From positions 372,001-436,000 of the forward strand of contig NZ_JBDPZC010000003.1 of NCBI RefSeq assembly GCF_039872765.1: 64,000 nt of DNA. Direction: 5' to 3'. Of the stretch, positions 7,982-15,791 are shown piece by piece. The DNA comes from Roseateles_B flavus (GTDB lineage: Bacteria > Pseudomonadota > Gammaproteobacteria > Burkholderiales > Burkholderiaceae_C). Every line of letters begins with the position of its first letter. Position 1 is the first letter of the stretch. Both the position numbers and the translations under genes were made by a program. The notes beneath the pieces were generated by a model. The model did no database searches. It was not told the origin of the DNA and worked only from the letters and a program-made list of their open reading frames with translations.

Positions 7982-9196
7982 ATGAGCCATGACGATCTGA
8001 TTGCCCGCCGCCGTGTACTGGGGGGTGCTGCCACCGCCCTGGGCGCCCTGGGCCTCAGCAGCTGGGCCCAGGCCCAGGGGGCTTCCCCCGCCGCCCTGCC
8101 GCCCGCCAAGCCCCTGCCCGCCTATGCTGCGTGGAAGAACCCGGCCGCCCTGGTGGTGCACAGCGGCACCACCATCGAGACCCGCCGCAGCGCCTTCGGC
8201 AGCAGCGTGATCACGCCGGCCCAGCAGCTCTACATCCGCAACAACCTGCCCGCGCCGGACGCCAGCATCCTGGACAAGCGCGACGAATGGACCCTGGAGG
8301 TCAGCGGCGTGAAGCAGCCGCGCAGCCTCAGCCTGGCCGAACTCAAGACCCTGGGCCTGGAGACCGTCGCCACCGTGCTGCAGTGCTCGGGCAATGGCCG
8401 CGGCTTCTTCCCCAGCAAGCCCAGCGGCACGCCCTGGACCGTGGGTGCTGCAGGCTGCGTGCTGTGGAGCGGCGTGCCGGTGCGCACCGTCGTCGCCGCG
8501 CTGGGCGGCCTGGCCGAGGGCGCTGTCTTCCTGACCGGCACCGGTGGCGAGAAGCTGCCCGAGGGCGTGGACCCGCTGAGCGTGGTCGTCGAGCGCTCCG
8601 TGCCCATCAAGGCCCTGGAGGACTGCCTGCTGGCCTGGGAGATGAACGGCGAGCCCCTGTCCCTGGCCCACGGCGGCCCCCTGCGCCTGATCGTGCCGGG
8701 CTACCAGGGCGTCAACAACATCAAGTACATCAAGCGCCTGTCCTTCGACGCCAGCGAGTCCAAGGCCAAGATCATGGCTCACGGCTACCGCATGACCCCG
8801 CCGGGCGCCCAGACCAGCCCGGACCAGGCCTCGGTCTGGGAGATGAACGTCAAGTCCTGGATCAACGGCCCGGCGGCCGACGCCGGCCCGGTGAAGGCCG
8901 GCCGCGTGCAGATCCATGGCGTGGCCTTCGCCGGCACCAAGGCCATCGAGCGGGTGGAGGTGAGCGTGGATGGCGGCGACAGCTGGCACACGGCCCGCCT
9001 GGTCGGCCCCGACCTCGGGCGCTTCGCCTGGCGCCAGTTCGCGCTGTCCGTGCAGCTGCCGGCAGGCACCTACCAGCTGGCCAGCCGCGCGGTGGACACC
9101 GCCGGCAACGTGCAGCCCGCTGACCGCGTCGAGAACGCCCATGGCTACAACAACAACAGCTGGCGCGACCACGCCGTCAAGCTGGTGGTGGCCTGA
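7982..9196 (+). CDS. sorA: sulfite dehydrogenase, molybdopterin subunit (SorA/SoxC-like)
   Basis: This is a 404-residue protein with a twin-arginine signal (ARRRVLGGAATAL...WAQAQ), so it is exported folded with its molybdenum cofactor. The molybdopterin domain has the Mo-ligating cysteine at about C135 in TVLQCSGNGRGFF. The C-terminal Mo-co dimerisation domain contains DGGDSW and WRDHAVKLVV. The family oxidises sulfite to sulfate in the periplasm and passes electrons to a cytochrome c. The next gene encodes exactly such a cytochrome and overlaps this one by one base. SoxC-type sulfane dehydrogenase is the alternative; no sox genes are nearby. Confidence 0.88.
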   Translation: MSHDDLIARRRVLGGAATALGALGLSSWAQAQGASPAALPPAKPLPAYAAWKNPAALVVHSGTTIETRRSAFGSSVITPAQQLYIRNNLPAPDASILDKRDEWTLEVSGVKQPRSLSLAELKTLGLETVATVLQCSGNGRGFFPSKPSGTPWTVGAAGCVLWSGVPVRTVVAALGGLAEGAVFLTGTGGEKLPEGVDPLSVVVERSVPIKALEDCLLAWEMNGEPLSLAHGGPLRLIVPGYQGVNNIKYIKRLSFDASESKAKIMAHGYRMTPPGAQTSPDQASVWEMNVKSWINGPAADAGPVKAGRVQIHGVAFAGTKAIERVEVSVDGGDSWHTARLVGPDLGRFAWRQFALSVQLPAGTYQLASRAVDTAGNVQPADRVENAHGYNNNSWRDHAVKLVVA

Positions 9197-9564
9197 TGGC
9201 AAGACCTGACCCCGGCATGCGCCCGTCGCCTGCAGGCCTGTGGTTGGCCCTTCTCGCCCTGCTGGCTGCGGGCCTTTCTCCGGCGGCCCAGGCCGCCGAG
9301 GATGCCCAGCTGCAGCGCGGCCGCGAGCTCTTCACGGCCAAGGCCACCCCGGCTTGCGCGGTCTGCCACACGCTGGCCGCCGCGGGCAGCAGCGGGGAGA
9401 TCGGTCCGGTGCTGGACGAACTCAAGCCGGACGCTGCCCGCGTGCGGCGGGTGCTGCAGAGCGGGCTGGGCGTCATGCCCAGCTACGCCGGCAAGCTGGA
9501 TGCGGCTGACATGGAAGCCCTGGCCCAGTTCGTCTCGCGCTCGGCGGGCAGCGTCAAGCCCTGA
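9196..9564 (+). CDS. sorB: c-type cytochrome subunit of sulfite dehydrogenase (SorB-like)
   Basis: This is a 122-residue secreted monohaem cytochrome c. A signal peptide at about 1-33 is followed by the haem-binding CAVCH (C54, C57, H58). The likely axial methionine lies in GVMPSYAGKL. It would accept electrons from the SorA-like subunit. The ATG at 9196 overlaps the TGA of the previous gene by one base, a sign of translational coupling. A possible cruciform (CGCCGTGC at 9580-9587 with GCACGGCG at 9611-9618) follows the stop but lacks a T-run. Confidence 0.85.
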   Translation: MARPDPGMRPSPAGLWLALLALLAAGLSPAAQAAEDAQLQRGRELFTAKATPACAVCHTLAAAGSSGEIGPVLDELKPDAARVRRVLQSGLGVMPSYAGKLDAADMEALAQFVSRSAGSVKP

Positions 9565-9689
9565 CCCCGGGGGGCCGGGCGCCGTGCCGCACGAGCGTTC
9601 GTGCAGTAGTGCACGGCGCTGCGGTCAAACCCTGTGCAGGCGCGCCGCCCCCTCTCCCTACGATGCGCGCACTCAGGGAGAGGAATGTC

Positions 9690-10442
9690 ATGTCACGTCG
9701 CTGGCGCCTGGGGCTGTTCCTGGCCCTGCTGACCGGATTGGCCGGCCTGAGCTGCTACCAGTACCTGCAGCTCCAGGCGGCATTGCCGCCGCCGCTGCAG
9801 GCCGACCCGCGCCTGGCCGAGTACCAGGCCGTGAGGCAGCTGGCCGTTGAACTGGCGCGCCCGATGCGCCGGCCCGGCGCGCAGAACGATGAGGTGATGG
9901 CCTTCCGAGCCCGCCAGGAGACCCTGGCCGTACTGCGCGCCTATGCGCTCAACACCCCCTTCCGTTCGGAGCTGCTGCTGGTGGCCGACACCCCCGCATG
10001 GACCGAGGCCTGGCAAGGCGGTCCGCAGGCGCGCCGCGTGCACGACGGGCTCTCGGGCCCGGCCACCTGGATTCTTCCGGTCAACAACGGCCAGCGCTGG
10101 TCCCTGCAGGTCCGGCGCCTGGAGGACGCCAACCCGACGCCGGACACCCTCGCGCTGAACCGCCATCTGCTGGGCCTGATCGCCAGCAGCGCCGCGCTGG
10201 CCCTGGTCCTGGGCATCGCCTGGGGCCGGCAGCTGGGCCGTGCACGCCGCGAGCGCGAGCCCACGGGCGTGCAGCCTGTGTGGGACACCGTGCGCACCGA
10301 CCTCGGCGCACTGGACGAGGCGGTCAGCGACCACATGCGCCTGCGTGGCGAGCTGGCCCGCCAGAGCGAGGAGCTGGCCGCCGTCACCGAAGCCGTGCGC
10401 CAGCGCCGCGAGCAGCGCCGCCGCGAAGGGCAGCCCGCCTGA
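9690..10442 (+). CDS. hypothetical membrane-anchored protein with C-terminal coiled coil
   Basis: I do not recognise this 250-residue protein. TM1 is at about 4-24 (LGLFLALLTGLAGLSCYQYL). A periplasmic segment of about 140 residues follows, then TM2 at about 172-192 (HLLGLIASSAALALVLGIAW). The cytoplasmic tail is rich in Arg and Glu, with heptad-like spacing (ELARQSEELAAVTEAVRQRR). The topology resembles small sensor or HAMP-like proteins without an output domain. The start at 9690 follows AGGGAGAGG. The neighbours are sorB upstream and another orphan 51 bp downstream. Confidence 0.6.
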   Translation: MSRRWRLGLFLALLTGLAGLSCYQYLQLQAALPPPLQADPRLAEYQAVRQLAVELARPMRRPGAQNDEVMAFRARQETLAVLRAYALNTPFRSELLLVADTPAWTEAWQGGPQARRVHDGLSGPATWILPVNNGQRWSLQVRRLEDANPTPDTLALNRHLLGLIASSAALALVLGIAWGRQLGRARREREPTGVQPVWDTVRTDLGALDEAVSDHMRLRGELARQSEELAAVTEAVRQRREQRRREGQPA

Positions 10443-10493
10443 CGTCGCGAGGGCTGGACGCCGGGCGTCCGCCAGCGGCTCGACAATCGCGCC

Positions 10494-11078
10494 ATGCCCG
10501 TCGCACTGAACTACCTCTCGCACCGCGAGCGCCAGCACCGCATGGCCGCCCTGATCATCGCCCTGCTTTTCGCGCCGCTGGGATGGAAGCTCTTCGGCCC
10601 GCGCGGTGAGTGGGTCACCATCCAGACCCTGCGCTGGCAGCGCGACATCGAGGTCGAGCGCCTGGTCCAGGTCAATGATTCCAGCTGGTGCGACGAGATG
10701 CCGCCGGGCGTGCAGGAGATCCAGCGCAAGGTGATGGAGGACCCCAGCGGCCAGCGCGCCGAGCCCAGCCCGCATTGCCGCTACACCGGCCTGCAATGGC
10801 GCACGCTGCGCGCCGTGCGCACGCAAGGCGTGCACCCCGAGCCGCCATACTGGGGCTCGCCGGTGCTGGCTCCCCTGCGGCCGGACGAGGCCGGCGCCGA
10901 GCGCATTGCCCGGTACAAGGGCATCTACGAGGTGCTCATGGTCGACGCCAAGGAGCGCGACTGGACTTGCCGCGTGAGCCTGCAGCAATGGCAGGCGCTC
11001 AGGCCAGGCGAGCAGTTCCGGCTGTTCGTGGACCGCTTCGGCGTGGCCAACTGCAGCACAGTGCCCGGCCCGCGCTGA
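10494..11078 (+). CDS. hypothetical protein with one N-terminal transmembrane segment
   Basis: I do not recognise this 194-residue protein. A membrane segment at about 17-33 (MAALIIALLFAPLGWKLF) is followed by a soluble domain with four cysteines (WCDEM, HCRYTG, WTCRV, ANCST), plausible as two disulfides if periplasmic. It lies 51 bp after the previous orphan on the same strand. It is convergent with the LiaF-like gene, whose stop is 33 bp away. Confidence 0.55.
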   Translation: MPVALNYLSHRERQHRMAALIIALLFAPLGWKLFGPRGEWVTIQTLRWQRDIEVERLVQVNDSSWCDEMPPGVQEIQRKVMEDPSGQRAEPSPHCRYTGLQWRTLRAVRTQGVHPEPPYWGSPVLAPLRPDEAGAERIARYKGIYEVLMVDAKERDWTCRVSLQQWQALRPGEQFRLFVDRFGVANCSTVPGPR

Positions 11079-11111
11079 GCGGACCGGCCGGCAGACGCCG
11101 GCCCGGCGCCG

Positions 11112-11828
11112 TCAATGGCGGACGGTGATGCCGCCCAGCACCAGGGAGCCCCGCAGCTCCAGCTCTCGGCTGGCCTGGGGCAGGGGCTGGGTCTTGTCCT
11201 CGATCTGGCCCAGCACCGAGGAGGCCGTGACACGCAGCCGGCAATCCGCCGGCAGGCGCAGCTCCAGGCCGGCCATCACCACAGAGACCTCCAGCACCGC
11301 GCGCTGGAAGCCGGCCTGGCTGAGGTCCAGCTCGACGCCCGCCAGCGCAGCCTGCAGCTGGCCCCCGACGAAGTCCTGGGACTGCACGCGGATCTGCTGG
11401 CCGCTGAGCACGGCCTTCACGTCGAGCTGGCGGTCGAGGCTGTCCTGGCTGACGCTGCCGAAGGCCTTGCCGAAGACGCCGGCCTGGCCTGGCCGCCGCG
11501 TCATCACCAGCACGCCCGCGCCGATCAGCACCAGCGGCCAGAAGTCGCGCCATTCCATGTGCAGCCAGCCCAGGCGGCGCAGCAGCAGCAGGCTACCCAC
11601 GCCCAGCAGCAGGCCGCCGATGAGCTGCTCGCCCTTGTCGCCCGGCGCGGCCGTCAGCAGGCGCGCGGCGCCCAGGGCCACCAGCAACACCGGCCAGAAG
11701 GGCAGGATGCGTCGCAGTTCGAGGAAGTGCAGGTTGTCCAGCAGGAAGGCCCCGCCGGCGAGGACCAGGGTCAGGCCCAGCCACAGCTGGTGGCGGGCGG
11801 CGCGTGTCGGTGTGTTGCCGGTGTTCAT
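11112..11828 (-). CDS. LiaF-like membrane protein
   Basis: This is a 238-residue protein. Four hydrophobic segments in the first ~125 residues form a LiaF/LiaI-type transmembrane domain, including GLTLVLAGGAFLLDNL and FWPVLLVALGAARLL. A soluble C-terminal domain of about 110 residues has beta-rich, LiaF-like character, with Gly/Asp motifs such as GVELDLSQAGF and GLELRLPADCRL. LiaF-type proteins are regulators of cell-envelope stress signalling in Firmicutes; the proteobacterial function is not established. Its start overlaps the stop of the preceding LiaI-like gene by 4 bp. Confidence 0.75.
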   Translation of the reverse strand: MNTGNTPTRAARHQLWLGLTLVLAGGAFLLDNLHFLELRRILPFWPVLLVALGAARLLTAAPGDKGEQLIGGLLLGVGSLLLLRRLGWLHMEWRDFWPLVLIGAGVLVMTRRPGQAGVFGKAFGSVSQDSLDRQLDVKAVLSGQQIRVQSQDFVGGQLQAALAGVELDLSQAGFQRAVLEVSVVMAGLELRLPADCRLRVTASSVLGQIEDKTQPLPQASRELELRGSLVLGGITVRH

Positions 11829-12214
11829 GCGGTGCCCTCCCCTCGCTCCAGCAGGTAATGAAGGATCTTGGCCACGCCCAGTGCGATCAGCAGCCAGGGC
11901 CAGGACTGCTGGAAGCCGAAGCCCTGCCAGCCCGTCTCGCAGGCATAGAACCAGGCGGCGACAGCGCCCAGGAACAGGGCCCGTGTGAGCCCGCGTGCCG
12001 AGCGCGCCAGCAGCAGGCTCAGGGCGGCGATCGCGGCGATCACCACGGACCAGGGCGCCTCGAACTGGAACCAGCTGGGCCAGCCATTGCGCTGCACCAG
12101 CAGCACCAGGCCGGCCAGGATCAGGAAGAGCCCGAAGCCGCTGCGCCCTTCGCCGCGGTGGCGCCTGCGCTCGCAGCGGCGTCGTGCCCGCCAACTCTGC
12201 TGTTCGATCTCCAT
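11825..12214 (-). CDS. small LiaI-like (DUF5668-type) membrane protein
   Basis: This is a 129-residue protein with a basic Arg-rich N-terminus (residues 8-23) and four hydrophobic segments. The first carries the pattern FGLFLILAGLVLLVQRNGW that is typical of LiaI/DUF5668 transmembrane repeats. Start at 12214 is chosen because GGAGGA lies about 5 nt upstream; an earlier in-frame ATG exists but has no ribosome site. It is translationally coupled (ATGA overlap) to the LiaF-like gene, so the two probably act together at the inner membrane. Confidence 0.7.
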   Translation of the reverse strand: MEIEQQSWRARRRCERRRHRGEGRSGFGLFLILAGLVLLVQRNGWPSWFQFEAPWSVVIAAIAALSLLLARSARGLTRALFLGAVAAWFYACETGWQGFGFQQSWPWLLIALGVAKILHYLLERGEGTA

Positions 12215-12403
12215 GGGGTCCTCCAAGCGTCGCCGGGCATCCCTTGCCCTTTTCAAGCCCGGACCATAGCCCCAGGCCTTGCCGCTGTCTTCAGGAATGT
12301 CGTGAACCGGCCGCAGGGCGTGACGAAACGCAGGGGCGGACGACGAACGGCAAGCCGCGCCGGTCCGCCCCGGGGAGCGCCCACGCGGCGCCTCAGGGGG
12401 AGC

Positions 12404-13357
12404 TCAGGTGGGGCCCGCCCCGTAAGCCTTGAAGCTGTAGCGCCCGGGCAGCTGCACGGCCACCACGCCATAGCGCCCGGGAGACTCGAACCAGGTGGAC
12501 GGGTACGACTCCTGCGGCTGCGTGCCCAGGGCGGTCGTCAGGGTGTCCTGGATCATGGACTGCAGGTTGTGCTCGGCGTCCGGCCCCAGGAGGAGCTCGG
12601 GCTTCGCGGCATTGAGCGCGCGGCTGAGCTCCCGGACCAGGGTCTCCCGGTTCTTCAGGATGTAGCTGCGCAGGGCCGGGCCGTCGAAGGTGCCCAGCAC
12701 CAGCTGCACGCGGGGGATGGTCATGGCGCCGGTGCCCAGGTAGATCTCCAGCGGCTGGTCCAGCAGGTCCAGGCTGCGGGCCTCGCGGTCGCGGGCGGCC
12801 TCCTGGGCCTCGCGCTCACGCAGGGCGGGCTGGCGCTGCAGCAGGGCTTCCTTGCGGCGCAGCAGGGCCTGCAGCTCCTCTTCCGTGTGTCCCGGGGCGG
12901 AGAAGCTCTGGCGCAGGCTGGCCCAGTCGTCTTCCCGGGCCGCCTGGCGGGGCCAGAGCCAGGTCGCCAGGCCGAGCCCGAACGCGAGCACCAGCAGGCC
13001 CAGCACCCAGCGCCCGCTCGAGCCCGCGGGCGCAGGCCGGGCGGTGCCGCGCGTGCCTGCCGGGCCTGCCGTCCGTACACGCGCCGCGGCACCCGTGGCC
13101 GCCGCTGCAGGCACCGGGCCCGCGGCCCTGGGTGCCGCCGGGGCCTGCTGGGCCGCCAGCCAGTCATCGTAGGCCGCACGCCGGACGGGGTCCGACAGCA
13201 CGTCATAGGCCTCGGTGATGGCCGCCGCGCGTGCGGCGGCCTCCGGATCATCGGGGCGGCGATCCGGGTGGAAGCGCTGGATCAGGCTGCGGTAGGCCGC
13301 ACGCAGCACTTCGGGGCTGGCCCGGGCGCTGACTTCAAGGGTGTCGTAGTGGTTCAC
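12404..13357 (-). CDS. J-domain protein with single transmembrane segment
   Basis: This is a 317-residue protein. An N-terminal J domain at about 1-66 has an intact HPD at H30-P31-D32 and the terminal helix ITEAYDVLSDPVRRAAYDDWL. A Pro/Ala-rich linker, one membrane segment near 118-135 (WVLGLLVLAFGLGLATW) and a C-terminal domain of about 180 residues that I do not recognise follow. J domains stimulate DnaK ATPase; here the J domain is cytoplasmic and the tail would be periplasmic. It is the last gene of a cluster, 5 bp after a lipoprotein gene and downstream of a second J-like protein. Confidence 0.75.
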   Translation of the reverse strand: MNHYDTLEVSARASPEVLRAAYRSLIQRFHPDRRPDDPEAAARAAAITEAYDVLSDPVRRAAYDDWLAAQQAPAAPRAAGPVPAAAATGAAARVRTAGPAGTRGTARPAPAGSSGRWVLGLLVLAFGLGLATWLWPRQAAREDDWASLRQSFSAPGHTEEELQALLRRKEALLQRQPALREREAQEAARDREARSLDLLDQPLEIYLGTGAMTIPRVQLVLGTFDGPALRSYILKNRETLVRELSRALNAAKPELLLGPDAEHNLQSMIQDTLTTALGTQPQESYPSTWFESPGRYGVVAVQLPGRYSFKAYGAGPT

Positions 13358-13362
13358 GGCGC

Positions 13363-13719
13363 TCAGTCCAGCCTGTCGAAGGTCGTCTTGCTGCCATCCC
13401 GCTCGGCCAGGACGAAGCGCCGCGGCTCCGCGGACAGGACGGTGTTGGCATCGTGCGTCACCTGGCCATGGGCATCGCGGAGGGTCCAGATCAGGCGCTG
13501 CCCGTCCAGGCGCCAGACACCGTACTGAAGCACGCCGTCATCGGTGCCGCGGATCTCCCAGTCGCCGTTCTCGCGCATCAGCAGCGGCGTGCTCAGGCGC
13601 GAGGACTTCCAGGTGCCGACGAACTGCGAAGCCTCGAGCTTCTTCTGGCAGGCCGTGAGGGAGGCGCCGGCAAGCGCCACCACCACCAGGCTGCCGAGGA
13701 TGCGCAGACGCCGCCTCAT
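13363..13719 (-). CDS. small lipoprotein
   Basis: This is a 118-residue protein with a lipoprotein signal peptide ending LTAC (lipidated Cys24) and a small beta-rich domain (FVGTWKSSR ... GDWEIRGTDDGVLQYGVW). It resembles lipocalin-like extracytoplasmic sensors only in the GTW motif; no function is claimed. Its start overlaps the stop of the degenerate J-domain gene by 4 bp, and it is 5 bp before the next J-domain gene, so the three are co-translated. Confidence 0.65.
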   Translation of the reverse strand: MRRRLRILGSLVVVALAGASLTACQKKLEASQFVGTWKSSRLSTPLLMRENGDWEIRGTDDGVLQYGVWRLDGQRLIWTLRDAHGQVTHDANTVLSAEPRRFVLAERDGSKTTFDRLD

Positions 13720-14624
13720 TCGTCCTTCATCCGTTCCTTCAACTGGCGCAGGCGCAGCTGCAGGCGCTTGCGGTCCACGTCGTTGTTGCTCAGCGAGATC
13801 TCCAGCGCGACCTGCTCGGCCTCGAACTTGAGGCGCTGCTGTTCCTCGCGGGAGGCCTCCATGGCGGCCTGCACATTGCGGCTGGCCTCTTCGCCTCGGC
13901 GCCGGGATTCCTCCTCCCAGCGGCGCTGCTCTTCCTCGACGCGGCGGTTCTCGGTGGCGGCCTGGCGCTCGGCGTTCTCCTTGCGACGGCGCTCGGCCTC
14001 CATGAGCTCCATCTCGGCCCGGTTGGCGGGCCGCACGCCGTAGGTCTGGTAGTAGTCCTGCAGCATGGCCTGCTCCGCCGCGCGGCGCTCCTGGGCCTCG
14101 CGCAGCTCGATCTGGTCGCGCGCGCTCTTGGTCGTGCAGCGGGAGACGCCAACCACCACACCCAGCACCACCAGCAGCAGCACGGCGGAGCTCACCAGGC
14201 GGCGCAGGGCCGGCGACCAGTCGCTGAACAGGCCGTCGCCCTGCAGGCTGGACGGGGCGATGTCGGCCCGCACCATCAGGGCGTCGGCCCGCAGGGCCAG
14301 GGCGTCGGCGCGCAGGCCCAGGGCGTCGGCCCGGGCACCGGAGACCGAGGACGTGGTGGCCAGGGCACCGCCGTAGGGCACGGCGGCGGCGGCCTTGGCG
14401 GCGGCGTCCAGATCGGCGTCGTAGCCCGCCCGCGAGATCGGGTCATTGAGGGTGGTGAACGCCACGCGCAGCAGCTGCACGCGGTCGTTGAAATCCTGCG
14501 CCGAGAGGGTCCCCCGCTGGGCCTCCAGTGCATCCAGCTCCAGGCGGTAGCCCGTGCGTACCTCCGTGGCGGTGGCCTGAGGCCGTACGCCCAGCAACTC
14601 GTACAGTGTTCTGTTGTCCTTCAT
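13716..14624 (-). CDS. J-like protein lacking HPD, with membrane segment and coiled coil
   Basis: This is a 302-residue protein. Residues of about 6-72 have J-domain architecture (LYELLGVRPQATATEVRTGY ... AFTTLNDPISRAGYDADL). However, the HPD loop is replaced by EAQRG, so DnaK stimulation is not expected. Then come three tandem near-copies of RADALxL (about 97-118), a membrane segment near 140-160 (LVSSAVLLLVVLGVVVGV), and a long charged coiled coil to the C-terminus. It heads an operon with a lipoprotein and an HPD-containing J protein. A heteromeric J-protein pair is a reasonable inference. Confidence 0.7.
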   Translation of the reverse strand: MKDNRTLYELLGVRPQATATEVRTGYRLELDALEAQRGTLSAQDFNDRVQLLRVAFTTLNDPISRAGYDADLDAAAKAAAAVPYGGALATTSSVSGARADALGLRADALALRADALMVRADIAPSSLQGDGLFSDWSPALRRLVSSAVLLLVVLGVVVGVSRCTTKSARDQIELREAQERRAAEQAMLQDYYQTYGVRPANRAEMELMEAERRRKENAERQAATENRRVEEEQRRWEEESRRRGEEASRNVQAAMEASREEQQRLKFEAEQVALEISLSNNDVDRKRLQLRLRQLKERMKDE

Positions 14625-14835
14625 TCCCTACCCCATTGGTGCCGTCCGGCACGACTTCGTCGCCCCGCGCGCCAGGATGGCAGGCCCTCGACGTCGGCGT
14701 GGCGGGTCGGGGGCAAGTTTAGCGAGGCGCGGGCACCATTCGTGGCGGTCGCCTCACTTTCTGTCGCAGTGGCCGGCCCGATCCTCGGGGTTTTCCAGGA
14801 AAGAGGTGGCAGGACCTGCGGGTCTGCCCCTGCAT

Positions 14836-15639
14836 TCAGGAGCCGGCCGCGCCCGCACCCGCGGCGTCCAGCTGGCGCAGCCCCTCGTCCACCGTGTCCA
14901 GCCAGCGCCGGTCGAGGTCGCGCTGGCACATGAGGTGGCGCGTGGGCGACTCCACCATGCCGGGCAGCATCACCACCTCCAGCGAGCGTGCCGCCGTGCC
15001 GACGTCCTTCAGCAGGTGCTCGGCCTCGTCCAGGTCGGTGAACATGAAGTCCGCATGTCCGCGCAGCAGCATGTGGATCTGGCGCGCAGGCGGCGCGCTC
15101 ACGCGCAACATGCCCGTCCCGCGCTGGCGCAGCCACAGATCGAGCTGCGGCCCATAGGAGGCGCCGTCGGTCAGCAGCAGGCGCAGCGAGGGGTCCTCGA
15201 CCATGGCCTGGGCCGTGGGGTACTTGCGCATGCGAATCGCCGCGGCCCGTGTGGCCAGGAAGACGGAGGGCGACTCCCGGTAGATCGGGCTGGAAAACCA
15301 GGCAGCGCCCTCGCGCTCCGCCGTCTTGAAGACGCCGACCAGACAGATGGGCTCGGCGCCCTGCAGGATGTCCTGCAGCGACCGCTTCAGCGGCGCCAGG
15401 AGCAGGGGCGGCATGGGCAGCTCCGGGGGCCAGACCTTGCGCAGGCGCTCCACCAGGGTTCCCGCGGCACGGCCCTGGGCGTCCGCGTACATCATGGGCG
15501 GGATGTCGAAGTAGTGCAGCTCGCGCGGCACCTGCACCTGCACCTGCACCTGCATCTGCACCTGCACCTGCGCCTGCACCTCGGTCGGCCGGAGCAGGCC
15601 GGCGAGCAGCAGCAGCATCGGGGCGAGGAGGCGGTTCAC
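14836..15639 (-). CDS. periplasmic solute-binding-like protein (family 3 type)
   Basis: The mature part resembles extracellular solute-binding proteins of family 3 (AGTLVERLRKVWP, VGVFKTAEREGAAWFSSPIYRES, HADFMFTDLDEAEHLL). No transporter genes are adjacent, as is common for orphan Burkholderiales binding-protein-like sensors. I chose the GTG at 15639 because it gives a clean signal peptide (VNRLLAPMLLLLAGLL ... EVQA); an ATG at 15744 would add 35 residues. There is no clear Shine-Dalgarno at the GTG. Just after the signal peptide is an unusual Gln-Val dipeptide run from a hexanucleotide repeat. Confidence 0.65.
   Translation of the reverse strand: MNRLLAPMLLLLAGLLRPTEVQAQVQVQMQVQVQVQVPRELHYFDIPPMMYADAQGRAAGTLVERLRKVWPPELPMPPLLLAPLKRSLQDILQGAEPICLVGVFKTAEREGAAWFSSPIYRESPSVFLATRAAAIRMRKYPTAQAMVEDPSLRLLLTDGASYGPQLDLWLRQRGTGMLRVSAPPARQIHMLLRGHADFMFTDLDEAEHLLKDVGTAARSLEVVMLPGMVESPTRHLMCQRDLDRRWLDTVDEGLRQLDAAGAGAAGS
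15529..15582. repeat. hexanucleotide tandem repeat (CACCTG)n inside a coding sequence
   Basis: There are nine consecutive hexamers: four CACCTG, CATCTG, two CACCTG, CGCCTG, CACCTC. On the minus strand they encode the alternating Gln-Val stretch at the mature N-terminus of the solute-binding-like protein. Copy-number change would keep the reading frame. Confidence 0.85.
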
Positions 15640-15743
15640 GGCGCGAGGGAGGGACCAGCAGAGCCTCAAGTGTGCGCCCGGGGGCAGGCTTTGGAAGTCC
15701 CATGAATCGGGGCGCAGGACCGGGCCAGGGCCCGCCATGAACA

Positions 15744-15771
15744 AGGCCCGGGCCGTTGCCGGACCGGGCCT
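15744..15771 (-). terminator. hairpin downstream of lpdA
   Basis: AGGCCCGG at 15744-15751 pairs with CCGGGCCT at 15764-15771. It lies 20 bp after the lpdA stop on the minus strand. The following bases are only weakly T-rich, so termination strength is uncertain. Confidence 0.45.
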
Positions 15772-15791
15772 CCTGCCTTCAGCGTTGCGGC

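Noticed and set aside
7982..9196. Molybdopterin protein as MsrP (methionine sulfoxide reductase)
   Set aside because: MsrP is followed by a haem membrane partner (MsrQ). Here a soluble cytochrome c is coupled, and the C-terminal dimerisation domain is of sulfite oxidase type.
15529..15582. Hexamer repeat as CRISPR or origin iterons
   Set aside because: It is inside a coding frame, too short, and has no spacers, DnaA boxes or replication genes nearby.
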